Below, in pieces: positions 1 through 11,774 of a stretch of DNA of 64,000 bases. A program made the translations under genes and the position numbers. The stretch spans positions 29,732,690 to 29,796,689 of the forward strand of contig NW_004454177.1 of the NCBI RefSeq assembly GCF_000283155.1. The letters run 5' to 3'. The notes beneath the pieces are model-generated. The model had not been told where the DNA came from. It saw only the letters and a program-made list of their open reading frames with translations, and did not search any database. Source of the DNA: Ceratotherium simum simum (Eukaryota > Chordata > Mammalia > Perissodactyla > Rhinocerotidae). How positions within the stretch are numbered: position 1 is the first letter of the stretch; every line of letters starts with the position of its first letter.

Positions 1-112
1 TGTAATCTATGCAGAAATAGAAGTATAATGATGTACACCTGAAATTTATACAATGTTATAAACCAATGTTACTGCAATAAACAAAAAGTTTAAAATAAAA
101 TAAAATAAGTTA
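1..112 (+). mobile_element. LINE-1 3' terminus
   Basis: The stretch beginning near position 33 ('gtacacctgaaatttata') followed by an A-rich tail with 'aataaa' and repeated 'aaaat' blocks matches the usual 3' end of mammalian L1 elements. The element enters from outside the window, so its length is unknown. It stops where ORF1-like sequence of a second L1 begins. Confidence 0.6.
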
Positions 113-115
113 TTA

Positions 116-2592
116 ATATATTAAAGATTCTAATGGAAAAAGTAGACAACATGCAACAATAAATGAGGGATGTAAGTAGAGATATGGAAACTCTAAGACA
201 GAATCAAAAAGAAGTCCTATAAATCAAAAACATTGTAACAGAAATGAAGAATGCCTTCCATGGGTTCAGCAGCAGACTAGGTAGGGCAGAGGAAAGAATC
301 AGTGCTCTTGAAGATTGGTCATTAGACACTTCCAACTGAATTGAAAAGAGAAAAACAAACAAGCAAACAATAGAACACAATATTTAAGATATAGGTCAAT
401 TTCAAAAGGTATAAAATATGCATAATTGGAATAGCAGAAGAGAGACAAAGCTGAAAAAATATTTGAAGCAACAATGACTGATATTTTCTGAAATTAATGA
501 TAGACACCAAACTAAACATCTAGAAAGCACAGAGAACATCAAGCTGAATAAATCCAAAAAATTTACACCTAGGCATAGCATACAAACTACAGAAAATCAC
601 AGAGAAAGTGAAAATCTAGAAAAAAGCCAAATTGAAAATATACTTTACTATGGAGAAACAAAGATAACAATTTCATCAGACCATACAAGCAACAGGAAAG
701 TGGAGGAAAACATTTAAAATATTGAGAGAAAAAAAAATCTAGAAATTTCTATCTAGTTAAATTATTCTCCAAAAGTGTAGGAAAATGAAGAGTTTCTCAG
801 ACATACAAAATCTGAGGGAAGTTTCTGCCCCCAATCTTGCCTTTCAAAACCTTAAAAATGTTTTTCAGAGACAAGGAAAATGATAAAGGTCAGAAATTTG
901 GGTCTACATAAAGATAGGAAGAGAGTTGAAGAATAAATAATGATAGTAAAATAATTTTTTTCTTATTTTTAACTTATCTAGAAAATAATTTTATTAAAGA
1001 AATAGGAGTAACAATGTATGAAGTGGTTTTAGTGTATGGATAAATGACAGCAGTAACATGAGAAATGGGAGGGAACAATTAGACATACTCTTCTATAAGG
1101 CCCCTGCACACCTGAAGTACTATCATGTTATTTGAAGGTAGACTTAAATTAGTTAAAAATGCACATTGCAAACTCTATGGAAATCACTAAAAAAATTTTA
1201 AATGAAGTAGATTTCGTATGCTATGAGAGGAGATAAAATGAAACTATATAAAATGCTTGATTAAAACCAGAGAAGGAAGAAAAAGAGGTGAGAAAATAAA
1301 GAACAAACATGGTAGACATTAATAAAATCAATAATCACTTTAAATGTGAATGGTCTAAATACACCAAATAAAAAACAGAGACTGACAGAGTGGATTAAAA
1401 AACAAGACCCAACTACATGTTGTCTATGAGAAACCCACTTAAATATAACACTGATAGGTTAAAAATAAAGGTAAGAAGAAAGATATACTATGTTAACATC
1501 AATCAAAAGAAAACTAGAGTAGCAATATTAATTTCACACAAAGGAGTTTTCAGAACAAGGAAAATTATCAAGAAAAATGATGGACATTACATAATGATGA
1601 AGGGGTCAATTTTCCAAGAAAAAAAAATCCTGAACATATGTGCAACCTAACAACAGAGTGAAAATATTTGAGCCAAGAACTGATAGAACTGCAAGGAGAA
1701 ACAGAGAAATCCACTATTATAGTTGGAGACTTCAACATCCCTCCTTCAATAGTTGATAGGCTAAATGAGCAAGGATGGTGTTGACCTGACCAGCATAATC
1801 AATCAACTTGATCTAATTGACGTTTATGGAATATTTCATCCAACAACAATAGCATACGCATTCTTCTCAAACTCACATGGAACATTCACCAAGACAAACC
1901 ACACTCTGGTCCAGAAAACATATCTTAAATTAAAAAAAATCAAAATCATACAAAGTATGTCCTCAGAGCACAATAGAATTAAACTAGAAACCAATAGTAG
2001 GAAGATATCAGGAAACTACTCAAATACTTGGAGATTAAATGATACACTTCTAAATAACACATGGTCAAAAAAGAAAACTCAAGAGAAATTTTAGACTATT
2101 TTAACCAAATGAAAATGAAAACAGAACTTACCAAAATGTGTGGAATTCAGCAAAAGCTGTAACCAGAAGAAAATATAGTGTTAAAGGTATATATTAGAAG
2201 AGAAGAAATGTTTAAAATCAATAATCTAAGCTTCCACCTAAGGACTCTAGGGAAAGGAGGGCATTTAAGTTAAAGCATGCAAAAGTAAACAAATAAAAAT
2301 TGGAATAAAAATCAATGAAATTGAAAACAGCAAAATAATTTTTAAGAAGCAATGAAACCAAAAGCTGGTTCTTTGAAAGGATCAATAAAACTGATAAATT
2401 TCTAGCCAGGATAGCCAAGACAAAAAGTCAGAAGACACGTTACCAATATCAGAAAAGAAAGAAGCCTTATATTACTGTTCACACGGACATTAGAATAATA
2501 ATAAAGGATTGCTATGAACAACTCTATGCCCACAAATTTGAAAACTTAAATGAAATGGACCAATTTCTTGAAAGACGGAAACTTGCAACTAA
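116..2592 (+). mobile_element. Old LINE-1 (L1M type), ORF1 to ORF2 linker, 3' truncated
   Basis: Reads in sense order through L1 landmarks: ORF1 coiled-coil remnant (about 130-330, with 'atggaaactctaagacag' and 'gaatgaagaatgcctt'), an ORF1 3' and inter-ORF region (600-1300), the ORF2 start (about 1330), endonuclease and linker (to about 2590). Many stops and indels mark it as ancient and dead. It ends abruptly at about 2592, where non-repetitive DNA begins, so reverse transcriptase and 3' UTR are missing. The inter-ORF spacing and sequence recall the L1M or HAL1 groups; the exact subfamily cannot be fixed without a consensus alignment. Confidence 0.85.
1340..2110 (+). pseudogene. L1 ORF2 endonuclease remnant
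   Basis: Decayed apurinic-type (APE-like) endonuclease domain of L1 ORF2, the enzyme that nicks target DNA for target-primed reverse transcription. Open pieces at 1417-1650 and 1765-2094 lie in the same frame, and the segment between them carries several stops and a frameshift. Recognisable motifs are VAILIS and GHYIM in the first piece, VGDFN near 1719-1733 in another frame, and NQLDLIDVY and HGTFTK in the second piece. The conserved SDH active-site triplet reads SEH, a substitution of the catalytic Asp. The product cannot be functional. Confidence 0.8.
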
Positions 2593-4426
2593 GCAGCTCC
2601 AAACTCCAATCTCTGTCTCCTCTGTTCTTCAAGGCTATTGTGCTCTGTTTGGGCACAACTTCCCTGTGGCAATGACAAAACATTGCCTCCAGGCAAAAAG
2701 CTAGGTTGATGGTGGGACACATGTCATTTATTTCCGTTCTTTAAAGAATTACATATTTATGTGTCCTGTTGCCTAATTTATGAAACAATTTATTGTCCAT
2801 ATTATGTCTACTTTTGTTGTTATTTATGGGAGGAAGCTATTCCTATCCCTGTTACCATCATGGCTAGCTTTGGTAGACATTTAATTTTATCACTAACAAA
2901 ATCCTGAATTTATGTTACCTATTTACCAAACTCAAGGTTTTTTGTTCATCTACACACAAAATAATTCTCATAGTGAAACTCAGAACATATAGATCTCTTT
3001 CTTTTTTTTTTTTCCTTCAATTATACCATATTCTTAGTGTTATCTGATCCTTTATTACTTATAATTCAAAACCTTCTTTCTCTTTATGGGAAAATATATT
3101 TAGAGAAGTAAATCGAGTTTTCCACATTTGTGTAGACAACTAGAATATAAGAGAGTTGGGATGTAAACCAAAGTTTCTAATCTCTTTCTTTTCCCATTGC
3201 ATGGTCCATTAAAAAAATAAGATAGAGTAAGAAGTAGAAGTGAAGAGAAATAACATTCCTTTGGAAAGGAACGTAAACATACTTGTAAATAAGAATCAAT
3301 AGAAAATCTTCCCTAAAAAGCATTTTGTGATGGTCTATCTATCATTTCCCTCTACCATCTTCTAGATCATTGATTTCAGAATGACCACCACATATGAGAC
3401 ATCTCAAATAAATTAGGTTACTTATTCAGTTGTTTTCACAAGTTTGCATGCCCAAGTTAACAGAGAAAAGGGGAAGAGATGTGGCATGTGGGAACGCTAA
3501 GAGAGAGATTTTATAATTTCTCACGTCATGAACACCAACACCCAGTTTTACAGAAATGTAGTATCTAAAATAGAATCCTCTATTATTTAGTGTTTCTTTT
3601 TAATTAGCATCTGAGTAGCATGAATTGAAAAGACCAGTGTCTGCTGCTTCTGAAGAGCATCCATATCCTGGCTGCTGGTATGTCTGCCAGCCTTCTGACT
3701 CTCCAACAACCCATCCTATCTTTCTTAATACAACCACTTAATGCTGTTCCCAAGATGTTTACAATTTAATAAGTGAAGCTACAATATACTTGAGTATAGA
3801 AATTGTCTATTTATTTTGCGCAAATATCTGAAATTTCTCTAAAGGAATAGTCTTTCCTTTGAAAAGCATCCTCAAGTTTTTAAGAATTTCAGGAGCTCGA
3901 CCTCATGTTCAGCAATAGCCTGCTTCTGAGTTTGCCTGCCCTCAAGGAATAGGAGGCTTTGGCAGCTGCCTCAGTCCTCTGTGATCGTGAGGAACTGCGT
4001 CACACTGCATGCAGCTGTCTGAAGTGCTTTCCCTTAATTATGAGTATTGATTGTCCTCGCCCAGCTCCATTGAGAATTCCATTTCCATATATAGTGCTAA
4101 TCGCCCTTCTTTCTTTGCTGATTTGAAGAACAGACAGATGTCGGCTCTTGGGCTTGATGCAACCGTCCATGAATATTTCCCTAGGCTTTTGCCTGTATCC
4201 CCAAATGTATACAGCATTTGACAGCGTTTGCATTCATAGTATTTCCAGAAGCAGCACCACATTCAGGCAATGTTTGCTCACCAGTTTTTTCTTCCATTCA
4301 CATATTCAAGGATAAATCTGAGATTTATTTAGTTGTTTTGCAGGAATTATTTTTACTTTGTTAAACTAAAATTTTGTAAAGAGGATGCTTACCTGGTTTT
4401 GCCAACTCTGGGCAACAGAATTGCAT
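2593..4426. other. Non-repetitive AT-rich DNA; open antisense stretch at 4000-4262
   Basis: No recognisable transposon or gene. The block at about 3890-4262 is richer in GC and retains several CpGs. On the minus strand two overlapping frames stay open there (77 codons at 4000-4233 and 74 codons at 4038-4262). Neither resembles a protein family I know. The block could be a decayed exon, a processed fragment or a conserved noncoding element. Confidence 0.4.
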
Positions 4427-4436
4427 CAGAATCTTA

Positions 4437-4635
4437 TTATTATTATTTTTTTTTTTGCTGGGGAAGATTCACCTTGAGCTAACATCTACTGCAAATCTTC
4501 CTCTTTTTGTATGTGAGCCACCACCATAATATGGCCATTGACAGAAGAGCGGTGTAGGTCCATGCCCAGGAACAAAACCCAAGCCACTGAAGTGGAGCAT
4601 ACCAAACTTAACCACTAGGCCACTGGGGCTGGCCC
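4437..4635 (-). mobile_element. ERE-type SINE, older copy
   Basis: Read on the minus strand it begins 'ggggccagccccagtggcc', contains a degraded A box and B box, and ends in an A-rich tail (poly-T at 4443-4455 on the plus strand). It has a single 'tgttagct'-like tail block. Identical 10-bp flanks 'cagaatctta' at 4427-4436 and 4636-4645 form the target-site duplication. Divergence suggests an older member of the equine tRNA-derived SINE family. Confidence 0.85.
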
Positions 4636-4642
4636 CAGAATC

Positions 4643-5232
4643 TTAACTGTTATTTTCAAGTAGTATCCATGGAGGACATAAATCTGGCGAAAACAATCGC
4701 TTGTGGAATCTTTTTAATGTCAAGAAAAATAAAACTATTAGTCAGGACATAGTAAAGCTTCCATATGGAATGAGAGATATATTCAGTTTAAACTCTTATT
4801 GTCAAGTAGTGTTCACTGAGAACATATATATGGTGAAAACAATCCCTTATGGAATTTTTTTTTTTTGTGAGGAAGATCAGCTCTAAGCTAACATCCATGC
4901 TAATCCTCTTCTTTTTGCTGAGGAAGACCAGCTCTGAGCTAACATCTATTGCCAATCCTCCTCCTTTTTTTTCCCCAAAGCCCCAGTAGATAGTTGTATG
5001 TCATAGTTGCACATCCTTCTAGTTGCTGTATGTGGGACGCAGCCTCAGCATGGCCGGAGAAGCGGTGCATAGGTGCACGCCCGGGATCCGAACCCAGGCC
5101 ACCAGTAGCAGAGCACATGCACTTAACCACTAAGCCACGGGGCCGGCCCTGGAATTTTTTTAATATCAAAGAAAATAAAAGTATTGGTCAAAACACAGTG
5201 AAGCTTCACTGGGGATTGAGATATATTCAGTT
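4643..5232 (+). repeat. Tandem duplication of a ~145-bp unit, second copy split by an ERE
   Basis: Copy A (4643-4787) and copy B (4788-4861 plus 5162-5232) align end to end, both ending 'agatatattcagtt'. Shared landmarks include 'tcaagtagt', 'gaaaacaatc', 'gtaaagctt' or 'gtgaagctt' and 'aaaataaaa'. By eye identity is about three quarters or better, so the duplication is old. An ERE sits inside copy B, so the duplication predates that insertion. A third copy was not found on either side. Confidence 0.8.
4862..5149 (-). mobile_element. ERE-type SINE, long subtype
   Basis: On the minus strand the head 'ggccggccccgtggctta' is followed by A box, B box ('gggttcggatcccgggcg'), the block ending 'ctactggggctttgggg', and two 'gatgttagct' tail blocks, then an A tail. 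The 12-bp TSD 'tggaattttttt' lies at 4850-4861 and 5150-5161. It inserted into the second copy of the duplicated unit. Confidence 0.92.
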
Positions 5233-5849
5233 GATATACATTACTATAAAAAGTATGTTTCAGTGTTTATTAGTGGATATATGATATTGGCCTTCATCTG
5301 TAGAAACTGACCCCTGACAGTATCAATACACATGCTCCTGGTGGGCACTAGCATACTCTTATGTTATCCCAGCCACTAACTACAATCAATCCAAGGATGA
5401 GCAACTGACACAAGTGGTGCAGAATCCTTCCCCAGGATTTTTTAAATGAAAATTGAGAATAAAAGTTTTGTCCCTGTCTGGTGGCACATGTTCTATGAGG
5501 TAAGACTTGGCAACTCTCGGAAGCCATGATTCTTGCCATGTGAAGCAGCTTTGTAGGAGACTATAATAGGAGACTGTGAAGCTAACATATAAAGAGAAAC
5601 AGAAATAAGAGCCAGAGAGAGAGACAAGAGAGAGATCCGAAGGGAGATAGAGACAGCGCACTTCTGTAGGCATTTAGTTGCTAGGTGCAGTCATCATGAG
5701 TCTAATCCACACTCCAGTTTTCCCCTTAGCAGGGTGGTTAATCTTCTTTCAATTATCCTCTTTCCATAATTTCTCTTATTTTATCAGTGATTATTCTCCA
5801 CTTTACATCTTTTACTATTTAACATTGTATGAAACATTTTGTTCAACAG
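5233..5849. other. Unique DNA, nothing recognised
   Basis: AT-rich, with a purine-rich 'agagagaga' tract around 5610-5660. Short antisense open frames at 5348-5673 show no family resemblance. Confidence 0.4.
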
Positions 5850-5925
5850 TTTATACCCAAAGCCTAGAATAGTACCTGGCATAATGGATGTTCAATAGAT
5901 ATTTATTGAATAAATGAAGGCAGGA
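5850..5925 (+). mobile_element. L2/MIR-type 3' end fragment
   Basis: The series 'cctagaatagtacctggc' followed by 'atgttcaatagatattta' and 'ttgaataaatgaa' is the signature of the L2/MIR shared 3' end. Only the end is recognisable. Confidence 0.55.
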
Positions 5926-6602
5926 ATGACTGATATGAGATATCCCAGTATTCTTCTAAAAACTCCCCATAAGGCAGTTCAAATTGCTTTTATTTCATTT
6001 GCATGTAAGAGTTTTGATTTATATATATAAAAGAAACTTATAAGGGCATATATGTATTTCTTCCTCTCTAAAAAACTGCTGAGAAACTCTGTTTACTGAG
6101 GTAAAATCAGAGATTCTCAACCTGTGGGTCAATGGAACTGGAGATGTCATTCAGGATGGGCTAGAGTATGCTGCAAAAGAAAAGCAACTCCATAATCCTA
6201 CTAGTTAAAAAAAATAAAATTGCATTTTTCATATATACTATGTGCTCAAAGCAGGGCCTCAGGAAGACTCAGCTCATCATAACACCGAGACGAAGAATCT
6301 CAATACATGCTTCTAAAGTCACTGAGGCAGTGGGAATAGGGAATGGCAAATTATGCACCAGCTTCTAGCGTTTCTACCCAAAAGGAACACATGGCACTTT
6401 TATTCATATTTTCTTTACAAAAGCAAGATGCGTTGGCCATGCTTAATTTCAAAAGGAGTTGGGAAATGACAACCTACCATGGGACTAAAATATAATAATT
6501 TGTGAACAACAAAATGAACACCACACTGAGATTCTATGGAGGCATTTACAGTAATTTCAAACTCCATATGTACATGAAGCATCCCTGGCAATAGCGGAGA
6601 TC

Positions 6603-6790
6603 ATCACACTATGGTCCATGGGCAAAATCTAGCCTACTGCTTGAAATTATAAATAATGTTTTATTGGAACATAACTACACTCATTCATTTATGTATTTTC
6701 TATGCCTGCTTTCACATTACAATGACAGTTGAATAGTTTAAACAGAAACCATATGGCCTGCAAACTTTAAAACGTTTACTATAAGTAAAT
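6603..6790 (-). mobile_element. hAT-Charlie nonautonomous element (MER58/MER3 type)
   Basis: Plus-strand order 'gttttattggaacataact', 'tatgcctgctttcac' and 'catatggcctgcaaac' is the reverse of a hAT-Charlie element whose sense copy also occurs at 62103-62306. Terminal repeats are too decayed to give a TSD. The family name is from memory; the hAT assignment is firmer than the subfamily. Confidence 0.65.
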
Positions 6791-7403
6791 TGCCTGCTTC
6801 ACATTGTATATTTTCTACTATTTTAAAATTATGTTTTGACTAACAAGTTGTAAATACATTTACTAAAGTCTTAGTAGTTTTTATCATTTCCAGTCAATCA
6901 TATGGTAAAAAAAAAAAATCTTACAAAAAGAGTCCTTTGTTTTTTAGAAAGAAATAGAAATCAATAATCACTAGGTATTCTGGAATAATTTGTGTTCTGT
7001 TATGATATGGATTCTGCTTCTTCTAGAATCCTGTGATTATCTCTAAGTGACCCAGAAAGAGATACAAAGTGATTGAAAGGACCCTTGTTTCAAATGTCTT
7101 TCCTAATACCAGCAGATCTGCATAGAGTGTCTTATCCAAAATATAACTATTAATACTGAGAATTAACATTTCCTGAGCATTTCTCATCACTTGTGAGACA
7201 ATGTTTAAGCATATTCCTGTTGATACCTCTTTTAATCCTCTTCAAGAGGCTCTGCCTTTACCATCACAGAAATGGGCAGGCACGTAACCAAGTAAGGCCA
7301 ATGGGAGTTACTTTGCAGGGATCAACATGAGCACTGGGAGATCTCTTTCCTTCTGAGATAGTAAAGTTTAGGGACCAGGTAAGCCGGGACCTATGGTGAG
7401 GGA
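6791..7403. other. Unique DNA, nothing recognised
   Basis: AT-rich, one A12 run near 6907. No coding signal and no transposon that I could identify. Confidence 0.4.
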
Positions 7404-7760
7404 TTGTCTTCATCAGTTCGAGCTGCTATGACACAATACCATAGACTGGATGGCGTAAACAACAAATACTTATTTCTCCTAGTTCTGAAGGATGGGAAGA
7501 CCAAGATCAAGGTGACAGTCAATTCAGTTCCTGGTGAGAGCTCTCCTGCAGATGGCTGCCTTCTTCCTGTATCCTTTCAAGGTGGAGAGAGAGAGAAAGC
7601 AAGTCCCCTGGTCTCTTATAAGGATACTAATGTCATCATGAGGATCCCACCTTCAAAACCTTATCTAAACCTAACTGTCTTTCAAAAGCCCCACTTCCTT
7701 ATATCATCACACTGGGGGTTAGAGTTTCAACAGAGACTTCACATGATAAAAGAGAGACAG
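7404..7760 (-). mobile_element. MLT1-type LTR (ERVL-MaLR), antisense
   Basis: Reversed, the sequence shows the MLT1 order: 'aaccccca(g)tgtgatg', 'aagtggggcttttgaa', 'gggatcctcatgatgac', 'cttataagagacc', then 'tagttctgaa' remnants and 'gccatccagtctatggtatt'. It is a solo LTR of the nonautonomous mammalian apparent LTR retrotransposons. The 122-codon open frame across it is a by-product of reading the LTR backwards and is not a gene. Confidence 0.8.
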
Positions 7761-9583
7761 AGACAGTCCTGAGTGCCTGGTTCCAGCACTTAATTAATCC
7801 AACCCATCTGAACTGGGCTATCTTATATTATACAACAGGAAACCCATTCATTTTGCTCCAAGCTTTTTTATGTCTTTTGAAAATAAAATATTTCTGTGAA
7901 AAGTAAAAAGTTAAGCCTTAAAGAAAAAGGAATTTCTTATCATTTTTTCCTGATTGAAGATTTGGACATGAGAAGGAAAAGAGCGCCTGGCTCATTGTAA
8001 TCCATCTAGGAAATATTTAAATGTTATGTTTTGTTTTTTTTCTTTTTTCATTAAATGCATTAATAGTTTGACATGTCTTAATAAGATATTAAATTTTGAG
8101 AGATAATTTTAATTACTTGACCTGAAAGATGATTAATTGCAATCATTCAAACTTGGTGTAATGCTGATGAGAGAGATGTTTGGAGATATGGGACCAGTCT
8201 TCAAGGTTTATGGAGAATATTATAGTGTTCAGAATCAGACAGAGCTTGGCAAACTGGGATAAATTTAATTTCTCTGTACTATAACTTCTTATGTAACTCA
8301 TGGGAATAATATATGTAAATGTATGTGTGTTACTTAATATAATGCTAAACCTCAGTTTTTTTTTTTTAATCTCTTTAATGTAGGTGCTGTAATGTAAGTA
8401 CCAGGTTATTTTGAAGTTTAAATAAAATCTTTTGTGAGGCATCAACATAGTGGCTTGCATATGGTAGGTTCTCAGTGAATTTTTTTATTTTCTTTGTCTC
8501 CTTTCCTCTCCAACAGCATCACAAAATAGTAGCTTACCCCATCTCATTCAAATATCCCCAAGTGTGAAAAGTGTTTAGTCTTAATGAGAATTCATTTTTA
8601 GTGGCTTTACCACTTCTCACAAAGATTCCTCATGGTAACTCACCCTTCATGGTGTTTAGCAGTTTATAAAGTAGGTTTGCATATATTACTTCAGGTAGTA
8701 GATTCTGTTATTGTCCACATTTTACAGACAAAGGAAATAAGTTCAGAGGACTGCTCTCGAATGTAAATATGATCTGATGCTCATGTTAACTTTAGGGAAA
8801 GTTGTAGCAATTGTCTTCCCTGTCAGTTGTGTACCTTTCAGGTCCTTGGTAAATACTTTTTTCAGGTCTGATATTGCTGATGCTTTCAAAGAATGATAAC
8901 ATGCCTAACTGATTTGTAAATTAAATTTCCTACTCTTTCTTAATTTTCCACATTTAGCAATGTTCCTAACATAATTTGTCTCCCTCAGGCCTGGAAATTT
9001 CTTCTGCTTTTACTTGGTTTGCATTTTTAAAACAATGCATGCGTTTGCAATACACTGAGACCTCTGGCTCAGATAACAAGACTTTTCTCTCATGCATATG
9101 GAAGCAATTAAATAAAAAACACTTCAAAAAAATCTCTTTACATGAGAAACTTGAGATTTACACATTTTTCATAAATTCTAAACCATGCTGTCAGTCATTT
9201 GTTTTTCACTATTTCTCTACAAGCTGTTTCATCCGGTCCATTAACCATGATTTTTAAAAATCTTCTCTGAATTTCCAATGAGTTTGACTTTATCTTTTGA
9301 CGATGAGGTGTCCAGAATCCAGTTTATGTTTCAAGAAGAGTGTCAGTTATCCAATAAAAATGAAATACTTATCACTTAACCCATTGTTTTAATCCACGCT
9401 ATGCTATAAATATAAAATAATTTTAACTACATGCTTTAAAAAAGTTAAGTATTATCTTATTTTACTCCTGCAAAAACTCCTGAATTGTAGACGTTAGCTG
9501 TAAAGTCTGTGATAGAGATTTTGAGAGCTCCTTATATTCTAAAACAAAACTTGAAAAATATTGGGATTTACCCCCTGGTCACA
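7761..9583. other. Unique DNA with a weak MIR trace
   Basis: Mostly unassigned AT-rich sequence. About 8640-8745 ('attttacagacaaaggaaat' and flanks) looks like a decayed antisense MIR. No gene evidence. The small open frames at 8143-8460 (minus) and 8976-9257 (plus) have no recognisable domain. Confidence 0.4.
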
Positions 9584-9594
9584 ACCCCAACATT

Positions 9595-10446
9595 CTTTTT
9601 TGAAAATTAAAGTATAATTGACATAAAATATTATATTAGTTTCAGGTGTACAACATAGTGATTCGACATTAGTAAACATTGCAAAATGATCGCCACAAAA
9701 AGTCTAGTTACCATTTGTCACCATACAAAGTTAATATAATATTACTGACTATATTCCCCATGCTGTACATTACATCACATGACTTATTTATTTCATAACT
9801 AGAAGTTTGTACTTCTTGATCTCCTTTACTCATTTCACCTCCCGCCCCCAACTCCCATCCCTTATGGCAACCACCAATCTCTTCTCTATATCTGAGTCTG
9901 GGTTTTGTTTTGTTTTGTTTTTAGATTCCACATATAAGTGAATTCGGGTGGTTTTATCTTTCTCTGTCTTCACTTAGCATAATACCCTCAAGGTCCATCC
10001 ATGTTGTCACAAATGGCAAGATTTCATCCTTTTTCTGTGACTGAGTAGTATTTCCTTGTATATATGTACCATGTCTTCTCTATCCATTCACGCATTGATG
10101 GACAATTAGTTTGTTTCCATATCTTGGCTATTGTAAATAATGCTGCAGTGAATATAGAGGTATATATATCTTTCTCAATTAGTGTATTTGTTTTCTTCAG
10201 ATAGATACCCAGCAGTGGAATGGCTGGATCATATGCTAGTTCTATGTTAAATTTTTTGAGGAATCTTCATACTGTTTTCCATAGTGGCTACACCAATTTG
10301 CATTATCACCAACCGTGGACAAGGGTTCCTTTTTATCCACATTCTTGCCAACACTTATTATTTCTTGTCTTTTTGATAATAGCCATTCTGAACAGGTATA
10401 AGGTGATATCTCATTGTGGTTTTGATTTGCATTTCCCTGGTGATTA
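9595..10446 (-). mobile_element. LINE-1 3' segment (ORF2 C-terminus and 3' UTR)
   Basis: Read on the minus strand this runs from the end of ORF2 through the 3' UTR to a short poly(A), seen as T6 at 9596-9601. Landmarks on the plus strand are 'tttcaggtgtacaacatag', 'gattccacatataagtga', 'aaggtccatccatgttgt', 'ttggctattgtaaataatg' and 'ggctggatcatatg'. Together with the oppositely oriented reverse-transcriptase segment to its right it forms one insertion bounded by a TSD (9584-9594 and 11318-11328, 'accccaacatt'). Confidence 0.9.
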
Positions 10447-11317
10447 GTGCCAGCACTATCCTGATAACAAAACCAGATAAGGACACCACAAAAAAGAGAA
10501 AATTATAGGCCAATATCCCCAATGAACATAAATGCAAATATCCTCAACAAAATGTTAGCAAACCGAATTCAACAATGTGTTAAAAGGAGCATGCACCATA
10601 ATCAACTGGGATTTATTCCAGGGATGCAAGGATGTTTCAACATCTGCAAGTCAATTAATGTGATACACCACATTAACAAAATGAAAGGTAAAACTCTTAT
10701 GATCATCTCAATAGATGCAGAAAAAGCATTTGAAAAAATCCAACATCCATTTATGATAAAAATTCTCAACAAAGTGGGTATAGAGGGAACATACCTCAAC
10801 AGAATAAAGGCTATATATGATACACTCACAGCTAACAGCAGACTCAATGGTGAAAAGCTGAAAGCTTTTCCTCTAAGATCAGGAATAAGACAAAGATGCC
10901 CACTCTCAGCACTTTTATTCAACATAGTATTGGAAGTCTTAGCCACAGCAGTTAGGCAAGAAAAGGAAATATAAGGCATAAAAATTGGAAAAGAAGAAGT
11001 AAAACTGTCAGTATTTGTAGATGACACAGTTCTATATATCAAAAACCCTAAAGATTCCACCAAAAAACTGTCAGAACTAATAAATGAATTCAGTAAAGTT
11101 TTAGGATACAAAATTAACATACAAAATCTGTTGTGTTTCTATACACTAACAACCAACCAACAGAAAGGAAAATCAAGGAAACAATCTCGTTTACAATCGC
11201 CTCAAAAAGAATAAAATACCTAGGATTAAATTTAACGAAGGACACGAAAGACCTGTATGCTGAAAACAGTAAGACCGATAAAATAAACTGAAGACGATGC
11301 AAATAAATGGAAAGATG
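10447..11317 (+). mobile_element. LINE-1 5' inverted segment (ORF2 reverse transcriptase)
   Basis: Continues directly from the minus-strand L1 3' segment but in the opposite orientation. The inner end at 10447 is the upstream side of the RT domain, and the outer end at 11317 is the more downstream side. That is the arrangement expected from twin priming during target-primed reverse transcription. About 1.3 kb of ORF2 between the two parts is absent. The 11-bp TSD ties both halves into one event. Confidence 0.85.
10486..11290 (+). pseudogene. L1 ORF2 reverse transcriptase fragment
   Basis: Unusually readable RT fragment: one frame is open from 10501 to 10974, and after a single TAA at 10975 the same frame continues to about 11130, where a frameshift follows. 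Visible motifs are [30 protein letters not shown], the RQxCPLS block (read as RQRCPLS, normally RQGCPLS) and the catalytic FADD read as FVDD at 11014-11025. The inversion and stops make it dead. Having few stops suggests a younger age than the L1 at 116-2592. Confidence 0.9.
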
Positions 11318-11589
11318 ACCCCAACATTTTTGATAATGAGTCTCCTTTTGTATTAACACATCACAAATTTGTTCTCAGCCAACACCTTATCTCTGAAATA
11401 TCTAAAGTTTTTTCTCTTATTGATCTATTCATCCTCTTTAAAGCCTCAAGAAACCCAAAGCCTTCTAGAATCACTAAGTCTTTCAAGTCATAAGGCTACC
11501 ACACTTCATATCTTAGATCTGCTTCTCATCCCAATGTTCTTATTCCTATACCTTCAGACCCTTAGGCCTTTTCTCCACCTCGTCAACAT

Positions 11590-11765
11590 TTTTTTTGAAC
11601 AGTGACATTTACTAAATGCTTAATGTGTGTGCCAGAGATAGTTTTAAGTTCTTCACTTGCATTATCTTTCTTTTTTTATTTACTAATAATCCTATGAGTT
11701 GAGTGGTATTATTCTCCCCTTATAAGCTGAGCAAACTGAGACTCAGCAAGATTGAGTTGTAACAG
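11590..11765 (-). mobile_element. MIR fragment
   Basis: Antisense MIR order: 'tactaaatgcttaatgtgtg', 'cctatgagttgagtggtatt', 'ctgagcaaactgagactca'. MIRs are ancient tRNA-derived SINEs common to placental mammals. Confidence 0.55.
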
Positions 11766-11774
11766 TCAGATTCC

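Noticed and set aside
7404..7772. 122-codon plus-strand open frame
   Set aside because: It is a backwards reading of an MLT1 LTR.
10602..11120. 172-codon minus-strand open frame
   Set aside because: It is the antisense shadow of the L1 reverse transcriptase fragment on the plus strand.
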